This document shows positions 6,984-14,249 of a stretch of 64,000 nucleotides of DNA, in pieces. Position 1 is the first letter of the stretch; each line of letters opens with the position of its first letter. The notes beneath the pieces are model-generated. The model was given only the letters and a program-made list of their open reading frames with translations, had not been told where the DNA came from and made no database searches. The position numbers were made by a program, and so were the translations under genes. Source of the DNA: Clostridium felsineum DSM 794 (GTDB lineage: Bacteria > Bacillota > Clostridia > Clostridiales > Clostridiaceae); assembly GCF_002006355.2 (NCBI RefSeq), contig NZ_CP096980.1, forward strand, positions 1,798,001 through 1,862,000, in the 5' to 3' direction.

Positions 6984-7793
6984 ATGAATTTAATAACTGT
7001 AGATCAAGAGAAATGTATCAAATGTGGAATTTGTGCAAATGAATGTCCTGGACAGATATTAAGAATTGGGGAAAATGGTCCGGAAGATATTTGTTCAGAA
7101 AAATGTATTGCCTGTGGACATTGTGTAGCTGTTTGTCCAAAAGAAGCTATTAATAATGTAAAATCACCATTAGTTAATCAAAAAAGTTCAAAAAAGTTTC
7201 CTAAATTAAGTCCTGAAGAAGCAGAAAACTTTCTTCGTTCAAGACGTGCAATTCGATCTTATAAAGAAACTCCTGTTTCAAGAGAAAAATTAATGGATCT
7301 AGCTAATGTTGCACATTTTGCTCCTAGTGGACATAATCTTCAAGGTATATCTTATACTATCATAGATGATAGGGCTATACTTGATAAAGCTGTTGAACTT
7401 ACTGTTGAAGAATTCGAACATGATGAATTATTCAGTAAGATGTATAAGGACGTTATTAACCCTTATCGTAATGAAGGAATTGATGCTATCTTGCGAAAGG
7501 CACCTGCTCTTGTTCTAGCAACTGCTGATATAGATTTTCCACGTGGAAGAGAAAATTCTATTTTTTCATTAGCATATATGGAACTGTATGCCCCAACACT
7601 TGGATTAGGTTCATGTTGGGCTGGAGTATTTGAAAAGATTGCACTTAAGGATAATTCACCGATGCTTAAATTATTTAATATTCCTAAAGATAAAAAAATA
7701 ACAGGTGCAGTTATTGTTGGATACCCAAAATATAATTATCCAAGATTAGTGGATAGAAATCCATTGCAAGTTAATTTTTATGAATCTAGATAA
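6984..7793 (+). CDS. Ferredoxin-nitroreductase fusion protein
   Basis: A 269-residue protein. Residues 1-60 hold two 4Fe-4S motifs (CIKCGICANECP and CIACGHCVAVCP). The rest is an FMN-binding nitroreductase domain starting at RRAIRSYKETPVS. Such proteins pass electrons from ferredoxin-type clusters to FMN and reduce nitro compounds, quinones or similar acceptors. The ATG at 6984 follows AGGAGG; an in-frame TTG at 6960 has no ribosome site. Transcription comes from the MerR-type promoter at 6912. The first copy of the gene near 1132 is only a fragment. Confidence 0.9.
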   Translation: MNLITVDQEKCIKCGICANECPGQILRIGENGPEDICSEKCIACGHCVAVCPKEAINNVKSPLVNQKSSKKFPKLSPEEAENFLRSRRAIRSYKETPVSREKLMDLANVAHFAPSGHNLQGISYTIIDDRAILDKAVELTVEEFEHDELFSKMYKDVINPYRNEGIDAILRKAPALVLATADIDFPRGRENSIFSLAYMELYAPTLGLGSCWAGVFEKIALKDNSPMLKLFNIPKDKKITGAVIVGYPKYNYPRLVDRNPLQVNFYESR

Positions 7794-7890
7794 TCTTATA
7801 AATTAGAATAAAAAGTTTAATAATCCACTTTGTCACTAGTTCAACTACTACTACCCTATTATATTACTGAAAACTAAGAGGAGCTGAAAT

Positions 7891-8226
7891 ATGGCTAAAG
7901 AAAGAATGCTGAAGTAAAAATTGAACAGAATATAGAATAAATCAAAGGTATTGGAAGCTACAGTTCATCTTCTAAAGGAAAAAGGTGTTAAAAGGTTACT
8001 GTACGGAATGTGTGTGCAAAAGCTGGCATTGCAGTAGGGACTTTCTATTATTATTTTGAGAATAAGGATGATCTTATGTTTTATTTCGTATGTGAAGGTT
8101 TTTTACGCTTGGGACCTTAGGTCATCTGAAAACAATATTACAAGCAGAATCATCGAGTTTTATATGACCCTATTATATAATTTGAATTATTTAAAATTGG
8201 AAATCCAGATGATGTAGAATTTAATT
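7891..8226 (+). pseudogene. TetR-family regulator, decayed
   Basis: ATG at 7891 follows GAGGAG, but the frame stops after eight codons. Parts of a TetR DNA-binding domain can be read in shifting frames: KVLEATVHLLKEKGVK, VRNVCAKAGIAVGTFYYYF and ENKDDLMFYFV. Several frameshifts and stops separate them, and the ligand-binding part is mostly missing. Confidence 0.75.
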
Positions 8227-8252
8227 GAAAAAATAATTTTGAGGTGGATAAA

Positions 8253-9236
8253 ATGAATTTAATAAGAAGACCAAGAAGGCTTAGAAAAAACGAACCTTTA
8301 AGAAAAATGATAAGGGAGACTAGAATGGATAAATCTTCTTTGATTTATCCAATATTCGTAAAAGAGGGAGCAAATATGCAGGAGGAAATTCCATCCATGG
8401 AAGGGCAGTATCGCTATAGTGTAGATAGGCTTCCATATGAATTGGAACGTTTAGCAAAGGTTGGTGTGACTAATGTTATGTTTTTTGGAATTCCAAATGA
8501 AAAAGATGAATGCGGAAGTCAGGCATATGCAGAAGATGGAATTATTCAACAGGCTTTACGTGAAGCAAAGAGGCAATTTCCAGATATGTATTATTCTACT
8601 GATGTATGCATGTGTGAATATACCTCTCATGGACATTGTGGCATATTAAAGGGGAAAGATGTAGATAACGACATAACGATAGAACTTATGGCTAAAATTG
8701 CTCTTTCTCATGCACAAGCTGGTGCAGATATGGTGGCACCATCTGATATGATGGATGGACGTGTGCTTGCCATACGCAACAAACTAGATAGTGAAGGGTT
8801 TATAGATATACCAATAATGTCTTATGGAGTAAAGTATGCCTCCGCATTCTATGGCCCATTTAGGGAAGCGGCAGACTCTACTCCAGCCTTTGGAGATAGA
8901 AAAACTTATCAAATGGATTTTCATAATAAAAAAGAAGCAATTAAAGAAGTACTTTTAGATGTAGAAGAGGGTGCAGATATAATTATAGTAAAGCCTGCTT
9001 TGGATTACTTGGATATTGTTACTGAAGTATCTAAACAAATAAATGTACCTATTGCAACTTATAGTGTAAGTGGAGAATATGCCATGGTAAAAGCAGGAGC
9101 AAAACTTGGATACATAGATGAAAATCAGATTATTTGTGAAATGGCAACGAGTGCTTATCGTGCTGGTTCAGATATATATATAACATATTTTGCAAAAGAG
9201 CTTGCTAAATTCATGGATGAAGGAAGAATTGGATAA
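8253..9236 (+). CDS. hemB: Delta-aminolevulinic acid dehydratase (porphobilinogen synthase)
   Basis: A 327-residue enzyme of normal length that joins two 5-aminolevulinate molecules to porphobilinogen in the cytoplasm, the second step of tetrapyrrole synthesis. The metal-binding cysteine cluster (DVCMCEYTSHGHCG), the SDMMDGR segment and the two active-site lysines (YGVKYAS and IIVKPALDYLD) are visible. The ATG at 8253 follows GAGGTGG; the in-frame GTG at 8244 overlaps the ribosome site. No other hem gene is in the window. The gene sits alone between pseudogenes, which is unusual for a gene often found in a hem cluster. Confidence 0.95.
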   Translation: MNLIRRPRRLRKNEPLRKMIRETRMDKSSLIYPIFVKEGANMQEEIPSMEGQYRYSVDRLPYELERLAKVGVTNVMFFGIPNEKDECGSQAYAEDGIIQQALREAKRQFPDMYYSTDVCMCEYTSHGHCGILKGKDVDNDITIELMAKIALSHAQAGADMVAPSDMMDGRVLAIRNKLDSEGFIDIPIMSYGVKYASAFYGPFREAADSTPAFGDRKTYQMDFHNKKEAIKEVLLDVEEGADIIIVKPALDYLDIVTEVSKQINVPIATYSVSGEYAMVKAGAKLGYIDENQIICEMATSAYRAGSDIYITYFAKELAKFMDEGRIG

Positions 9237-9294
9237 TGATAATCAACAGGTTCTGGATTGAAGATTCTATGTATCTTATCCACCTTAAACTTTT

Positions 9295-9420
9295 GGTATT
9301 CAAGACTATGTTAATCCTCAAAACCCCACTGCTTATGAGGAATATGTTTAGCAATAAACAAAAGTAAGTGAGAAATTACTTTCAAAAGGTATTGATTATA
9401 TAAAAATAAATAAGTTATAA
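9295..9420 (+). pseudogene. Unidentified coding relic downstream of hemB
   Basis: One frame reads GIQDYVNPQNPTAYEEYV, then two stops, then KVSEKLLSKGIDYIKINKL and TAA. The composition looks coding but no start or family is recognisable. Confidence 0.25.
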
Positions 9421-9424
9421 TTGA

Positions 9425-9688
9425 ATCCAAGACAATGACAACCTTTCGTGTTTATTTTTTTGTGCATATCTTCTTTATTATTTTGATGCAAAGAAAGGTA
9501 ATTATATAATAGAGTGGTTTGTTGGCTGTGTATTTTTGATGGTAATGATATATATTTCAATATTGGGATACATAAGAACTAAAAGATCAGGTTATAAGAA
9601 AGAAATTAAAAAAGACAAAGTAATAACAATAGTGTTGATAATATTCTGGGTTTTAATAATTATGGGATGGAGTTATATAATGCTATAG
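9425..9688 (+). pseudogene. Small membrane protein, 5' end lost
   Basis: An open frame of 87 codons without a usable start encodes three hydrophobic segments: SCLFFCAYLLYYF, FVGCVFLMVMIYISILGYI, and VITIVLIIFWVLIIMGW. A lysine-rich loop separates the last two. It ends at TAG 9686-9688, ahead of a terminator. It looks like the tail of a membrane protein gene. I recognise no family. Confidence 0.4.
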
Positions 9689-9760
9689 TCATAACACTAT
9701 AAATGTATTCTACACAAGCTACTATAAAGTATATAATTTATCATAATTAAACAGCTAGAA

Positions 9761-9806
9761 AACGTGCGTAGTTTTATGCCAATAAAGCTATGTGCGTTTT
9801 TTTTAT
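9761..9806 (+). terminator. Rho-independent terminator
   Basis: AACGTGCGTAG at 9761-9771 pairs over 11 positions (with G-U pairs) with CTATGTGCGTT at 9788-9798, followed by a run of T. Confidence 0.75.
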
Positions 9807-9838
9807 AAAAGTTGTAAGTTGTATAAGGACAGTATTTA

Positions 9839-9937
9839 ATGATGCAAGATTGGATAGCATCAAAACAAGGTGATCCTAATAACAATCCTCATGTGTATAC
9901 GGAAATATTACAGAGCATATCAGTGAAAAGGAAGTAG
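9839..9937 (+). pseudogene. Possible toxin C-terminal tail
   Basis: A 32-codon frame (MMQDWIASKQGDPNNNPHVY, continuing to an ILQSI-type ending) sits directly before a DUF5071 immunity-like gene. The segment resembles the last residues of a larger secreted or polymorphic toxin. No upstream part of such a protein is present and no ribosome site precedes the ATG. I read it as the remnant of the toxin partner. Confidence 0.35.
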
Positions 9938-9941
9938 GTGA

Positions 9942-10397
9942 ATTAAAATAAATATAGAAGAAACGAAACGATTACTTGATGAAATGTCAATTCTTAATAC
10001 GGTAAATAAAAGAAAAGAAGCTTTGAGTAAGCTTGTGCAAATAAAAGATGAAGAAATTCCATCTCTAATTAAAAATACAGATAAATCTTATTGGGGTGAA
10101 GCGGTAAAAGTAATTAGTGAGATAGGATCTCCAAGAAACTATATAGCAATACCAGAATTGATTTCTTTACTTCAGGATTTAAATTGGCCTGGAGCAGATG
10201 AGGCGTTAAAAATAATGGAATCAATGGATAAAAAAATTTTCATTCCATATATTGAAAAAGCATTAAAAGAAGCTGAGAATGAAAATGATGACGAATGGAT
10301 AGCAGGAATAAAATATTTTGTTATAATGAAAGCTTTAAATGAGGATGATTTTAGTAACAATGAGGTGTACAAGATACTAGAACAAGCTGCATGGTAA
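9942..10397 (+). CDS. DUF5071 (HEAT-like) immunity-type protein, non-ATG start
   Basis: A helical protein of about 137-151 residues. The patterns KSYWGEAVKVISEIG, IPELISLLQDLNWPGADEAL and the C-terminal helices match what I recall of the DUF5071 family, common beside polymorphic toxins. The first ATG in frame is at 9984, but the family-like sequence (EETKRLLDEM) begins before it and that ATG has no ribosome site. In-frame ATT at 9942 or ATA at 9948/9954 follows TAGGTG. The gene follows a toxin-tail relic, so it is probably an orphan immunity gene. Confidence 0.6.
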   Translation: MKINIEETKRLLDEMSILNTVNKRKEALSKLVQIKDEEIPSLIKNTDKSYWGEAVKVISEIGSPRNYIAIPELISLLQDLNWPGADEALKIMESMDKKIFIPYIEKALKEAENENDDEWIAGIKYFVIMKALNEDDFSNNEVYKILEQAAW

Positions 10398-10567
10398 TGC
10401 GGGTGAGAATAAATTAAATATTGAAATTTTTAATTTACGTTAGTAAAATAGGCTGACAGGTATTAGTAATGTGATTGTTGGTAATTTTATGAAGAAATAT
10501 ATTATTTAAAGAGTAAAAAAGGGAAAATGTCATACACATTAATTACAATAGCATGAAGGAGGTCAAA

Positions 10568-10840
10568 ATTAATTTAAAATTATATGATTTATGGTATCAT
10601 TTGCAAAATTATATAGATATTGAGTATTTTTTTAATTGTGTGATTATAGATAAAGGGGCGACATTTAGAGAAGCAAAATATATTATAAATACTAATGAAG
10701 ATTTAGATTGGGACAGTTTAAGTATTACCGAAAAAAATAAAGGAGATTTTGTTAATGATGTAGTGCCTAAACTTAAAAAACTCTTGAAAAATAGGCTTCA
10801 TATAATCGACAAAAGAGGAATGGAATGGGAAACATATTAA
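10568..10840 (+). CDS. Hypothetical small protein, probable ATT start
   Basis: About 90 residues, acidic at the centre and basic at the end; no family recognised. An ATG at 10553 is in frame but has no ribosome site, and the strong site AAGGAGGT lies inside the frame at 10556-10563, five to six bases before ATT at 10568. The layout suggests an ATT start, or a former ATG that has mutated. It is in a run of immunity-like genes and relics, so an immunity role is possible but unproven. Confidence 0.5.
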   Translation: MNLKLYDLWYHLQNYIDIEYFFNCVIIDKGATFREAKYIINTNEDLDWDSLSITEKNKGDFVNDVVPKLKKLLKNRLHIIDKRGMEWETY

Positions 10841-10842
10841 TA

Positions 10843-10941
10843 GAAGCTAAGGAAGTAAAAAACTTTTTTAATAAGGCAATAAAATTAGATGTAGAGTATA
10901 GAAGATATACCAAAGAAGCTTTTCAAGATTTGAAAGGGTGA
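10843..10941 (+). pseudogene. TPR-type C-terminal relic
   Basis: A 32-codon frame (EAKEVKNFFNKAIKLDVEY and so on to DLKG, TGA at 10939) has the A-x3-F-x-KAI-x-LD pattern of a tetratricopeptide helix. It has no start. It lies between two small genes and looks like the tail of a lost gene. Confidence 0.4.
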
Positions 10942-10948
10942 CAAATGT

Positions 10949-11386
10949 ATGAATATTAAAATTGGTGTTGGAATTGAAGAAGTGTTATTTGGCATGAAAC
11001 AAGAAGATGTCATAGAAATATTAGGAAAACCGGATAAAATTAATTATGAAGAAAAAGAAGAGGGAATAGTGTATTATTATAATGATAAAATGATTAAATT
11101 AAAATTTGATAAAAGTGATCATTATAAATTATATTCTATAGAAGTATGTTATCAAGAAATAATAATGTTTAATGAGAATATTTTTAATAAATTAATGTGT
11201 GAAGTCGAGGATTTATTAAAGAAGAATGGGTATTTTAAGTTTGAATATGAAGATTATGAGTTCTTTAATACATTGTTTTCAGAAGAAATATGGACAACTT
11301 TTACATTTGAATTTAATAAGTTAATGAGCATTGAATTTACTCCTTTATTTAATGAAAAAGATGAAAGAATTTGGCCAATAAATTAA
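10949..11386 (+). CDS. Hypothetical immunity-like protein
   Basis: A 145-residue acidic soluble protein. The start GVGIEEVLFGMKQEDVIEIL, followed by GKPDK, has the G-M-x2-x2-V-x3-LG-x-PD pattern of BLIP/SmpA-like folds and of many toxin-immunity proteins. The ATG follows AAAGGGTG at normal spacing. Neighbours are other small immunity-like genes and relics. No firm function can be given. Confidence 0.6.
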   Translation: MNIKIGVGIEEVLFGMKQEDVIEILGKPDKINYEEKEEGIVYYYNDKMIKLKFDKSDHYKLYSIEVCYQEIIMFNENIFNKLMCEVEDLLKKNGYFKFEYEDYEFFNTLFSEEIWTTFTFEFNKLMSIEFTPLFNEKDERIWPIN

Positions 11387-11398
11387 GGAGAGCAATAT

Positions 11399-11657
11399 AT
11401 GACATTTGATAAATTATATAGGTTGTTGTTATTTAGAAACAAATCAATTTGAATTTTCAATTGCTACATTTAGTGAATTAATAAATGATTACACCGAGTG
11501 AGAAAGACCAGTATTGAATTTAGAAAGAGTATTTATAAAGCAACAAATGTTTTCATGGATAAATAAAATGGAACCTGAAAAAATTGAAAATATAATAGAT
11601 CTTGAAAAATTATATTTAATAATTAAAGATCTAGATAGTGCATCAAAATGCATATAA
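11399..11657 (+). pseudogene. Immunity-like gene with frameshift and nonsense change
   Basis: The ATG at 11399 follows AAGGAGAG. After eight codons the coding sequence continues in another frame (CCYLETNQFEFSIATF), meets TGA near 11500 where Trp is likely, and runs on through ERPVLNLERVF and MFSWINKMEPEKIEN to TAA at 11655-11657. Restored, it would be about 85 residues. Family unknown. Confidence 0.55.
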
Positions 11658-11752
11658 TAAAATGTTATTTGTGAACGTGAAATTATATATTTTTACATGA
11701 ATTTTCACCAAATTTTTTGTTTGAATTTGGAGATGTAATTATAAAAAAAGTT

Positions 11753-12283
11753 TTAGAAAATTTGAGTAGGATAACTTTTCTTTAATTCTAAATTAGTGAA
11801 TTTATATATATTATCTAAAAATAATTCCTTATCTTTAAATGATTCAAATGCTATATTAGGAATAAGTATATCTATTTGTGATTTTGTTCTAATAAAAATA
11901 TAATTATTTATATCATATAGCGCATATATGGACTTCCAATTACAATTTTGTTTACTTAATTTTGTGTTTATATTTAAACAATTTTCGTTAATAGTTATCT
12001 TGGTTTCGGCAAATAAATTATTATATTTTTTAGAGTTAAGTTTTGTTAAAAATAGTTTTTTCAAGTAATAAGGTCCCAGCATTGTTCTAATTATAATATT
12101 AATTAGAATGATAACTATTAAAGTTAAAGCAGCTAGATAATTTACTTTAAGAGTAATAAACCATATAGATAAGCATATTAAATCACAAATCAAAAGCCAT
12201 AATTTATAAACTTTGGTTTTAAAAAAATATTTCAAACGAAAATTAGTAAAATCTTCTTTTGAAAGTGTATAATTTATACTCAT
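11753..12283 (-). CDS. YcxB-like membrane protein
   Basis: A 176-residue protein with two transmembrane segments at about 30-48 and 51-68 and a C-terminal soluble domain. The domain has the YcxB-family pattern: W-x-SIYALYDINNYIFIRT, then the DILIP-x-x-AF segment and a final helical part. The function of the family is unknown. The gene follows its frameshifted paralogue (12299-12837) by 15 bases on the same strand, so the two formed an operon. Confidence 0.75.
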   Translation of the reverse strand: MSINYTLSKEDFTNFRLKYFFKTKVYKLWLLICDLICLSIWFITLKVNYLAALTLIVIILINIIIRTMLGPYYLKKLFLTKLNSKKYNNLFAETKITINENCLNINTKLSKQNCNWKSIYALYDINNYIFIRTKSQIDILIPNIAFESFKDKELFLDNIYKFTNLELKKSYPTQIF

Positions 12284-12298
12284 AAAAACTCTCCAATC

Positions 12299-12837
12299 TT
12301 AATAAATATCAATAGGAAAAAATTCTTTGACTTTTAGATTAGTTAATTTACAAATTTTGTTTAAAAAGGATTGCTTATTTAAATCAGATTTAAAAGCTCT
12401 ATTAGGAATAAATATATCCATTTGTACAGTTGTTCTAATAACAATGTAAATATCTACCAAGTGTATATCGTATATTGACTCAAATGTATAATGTTTTTCA
12501 TCTAATTCTGTAATTAAGGTTAAATAATTTTCATTAATGTCTAATTTAGTGAGCTTAAAATTGCTTGAATACTTTTTATAATTATATTTTTTCTGGAATA
12601 TTTTTTCAAAGATATAGCTGGCGAATTTTATTTTCATTAAAAGGTTAATAGTTAACAGAGCAACTATATTAATTAATAAATTATTTAGATTTTTAGACAT
12701 TAAAAAAATATAAAAAAAGATAAAATACATATTAAGTTATAAAGAATAATTAATTGTTTATATATTTTTGATTTTGTTATGTTTTTAGAAAAAAGATGCA
12801 CTAATTCTTCAATTGAGAGTATGTAACTTATTTCCAT
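12299..12837 (-). pseudogene. YcxB-like paralogue, frameshifted
   Basis: The C-terminal 143 codons (from 12730) match the neighbour at 11753-12283 through FESIYDIHLVDIYIVIRT and DIFIPNRAF. An ATG at 12837 with the ribosome site GAAAGGAGA encodes the matching N-terminus (MEISYILSIEELVHLF) but in a frame offset by one base. The shift falls in T-rich homopolymer runs near 12702-12719. With one base restored the protein would have about 178 residues, like its neighbour. It is either an inactivated gene or a slippage-controlled one. Confidence 0.75.
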
Positions 12838-12852
12838 AGCAATTCTCCTTTC

Positions 12853-12902
12853 AAACTTAAAATAGTGAGTTTATAGTATTGTAGGCTTGCTATTTTAAGT
12901 TT
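12853..12902. repeat. 13-bp stem hairpin, related to 18996-19044
   Basis: AAACTTAAAATAG at 12853-12865 pairs perfectly with CTATTTTAAGTTT at 12890-12902 around a 24-base loop. It lies between two - strand genes. A relative at 18996-19044 shares about 32 of 39 central bases, loop included, so conservation is not limited to the stem. Confidence 0.6.
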
Positions 12903-12937
12903 TAGACTACTTTATGAAAAAAGTTTGATTTTCATAA

Positions 12938-13543
12938 TTAATTGAGATCTGAAGTGCCTTTTCCGGTAATTTTTCCATTTTGAAGTATTATACTAATAGT
13001 GCTACCATCATGATTAATCCATGAATATGCTTGACCGTGATTATTACCATAATGTTCTGTACAAAGCCTACCTGGTCCTAAAATTTTAACTACATCATCA
13101 TATGTCATACCAATTGAGAGTTTGTTAAAATCCTTTTGACTTACTTTTGCGTTCATTGAAGTGTCTATATAGCTTAAATATTTTGCGCTTATTATATTAT
13201 TACGAAAATCAACTTCAATGTAGCTTTTGTCAGTGTTCAGCCATCTATAACCGTTTATCCAATCTACGGGTTTTTGTACCTTTATCTTTTCACCACTACC
13301 TAAAATAGCTTTTACATCATTGTAATTCATTCCTTCTCTTATTTTAAGAAATTTATTCGAGTCAAAGGTTATTTTGTTTGAGGCTGCCTTTTTCTGGGGC
13401 TTTGAATTTGCAATATCAGTTTTTTTATTTTTAGACATTTTAGTGTTATTACTATTATATACATTAAGCTTAAAACAAAAAACAACAATTAAGGCGATTG
13501 ATACCAATATTAAAATTACTATCTTTCTTTTTGTTTTTATAAT
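12938..13543 (-). CDS. Anchored two-repeat BLIP/SmpA-like protein, non-ATG start
   Basis: An N-terminal transmembrane anchor (KTKRKIVILILVSIALIVV) is followed by a Lys-rich linker and two similar units, each with the pattern F-x-K-(IR)-x-GM-(NT)Y-(ND)DV-x-x-ILG and a W-containing strand. This matches the DUF3862/BLIP-like fold of secreted inhibitors and lipoproteins. The frame's first conventional start is TTG at 13507, inside the anchor and without a ribosome site. AAAGGAGGT at 13548-13556 precedes ATT (13543) and ATA (13540) at good spacing, and only these give the basic N-terminus a membrane anchor needs. The target is unknown. Confidence 0.6.
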   Translation of the reverse strand: MIKTKRKIVILILVSIALIVVFCFKLNVYNSNNTKMSKNKKTDIANSKPQKKAASNKITFDSNKFLKIREGMNYNDVKAILGSGEKIKVQKPVDWINGYRWLNTDKSYIEVDFRNNIISAKYLSYIDTSMNAKVSQKDFNKLSIGMTYDDVVKILGPGRLCTEHYGNNHGQAYSWINHDGSTISIILQNGKITGKGTSDLN

Positions 13544-13781
13544 AATTACCTCCTTTTGAAATTCAATTCCTATAGCTTCATATTACTAAAAGATACAATA
13601 AATTTCAATATATTTACAAAATAATTATTAATACCTATTTTGTTACTTAAATAATAATGTTAATAAATTGAATAAAAGTAAAATATAAAATTATTTACAA
13701 TATACTTGCATAATTTTATATTTTGCTTTACAATAATGTTGAATATAAGTAAAAATAATACATATGAAAGGAGGAGCGAAA

Positions 13782-13958
13782 ATGAAGAGTTAGGAATATT
13801 TTAAGTCTTTTTTATTAGTAATAGCATTTGAAATTGATAATGTTAAGAAAACTTTAGCAGTCACTATAGGACAAACATTAACTGAACCAGAAAATGATTT
13901 GAAGATAGTATCATCAGACAATAATTTTTTATATACTAGGACTTCATTTACAAGATAA
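13782..13958 (+). pseudogene. Small gene with early stop
   Basis: ATG at 13782 follows AAAGGAGGAGCG, an excellent ribosome site, but codon 4 is TAG. The same frame continues open for 54 codons (EYFKSFLLVIAFEID and on to TAA at 13956). The intergenic region 13559-14249 otherwise holds only a further possible relic near 14040-14120. Confidence 0.4.
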
Positions 13959-14249
13959 ATTTTAATTATATATATTAGTAAAATACTAAATAAACTTAAT
14001 TTAAACAGTGAAATTAAATTTTGTGTTACTAATAGTAGGTTTGTATTAATACTATTTTCAAATAATAATAGTTCAGTAGCAAAAGGTATTATATTAGATA
14101 AAGCATCAATGGAAATCTAAACATAATACTTTATACTTTTGACTTTTATATATGTTTCTTGAATTTAAAGTTAATCATGTTATATAAGGAGAAATTCAAT
14201 ATTTAGTGCGAATAAGTTTAAATTAACTAGAAATTATGGAGGGTTAATA

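Larger units (their letters stand above)
5852..7072. repeat. Long direct repeat, copy B (intact)
   Basis: This is the counterpart of 1-1219. It covers the leader, the intact MerR gene, its target promoter and the 5' end of the ferredoxin-nitroreductase gene. All reading frames are open here. Confidence 0.9.

Noticed and set aside
13374..13559. Plus-strand frame of 61 codons, hydrophobic
   Set aside because: It is the reverse of the anchor-coding end of the - strand gene at 12938-13543 and has no ribosome site.
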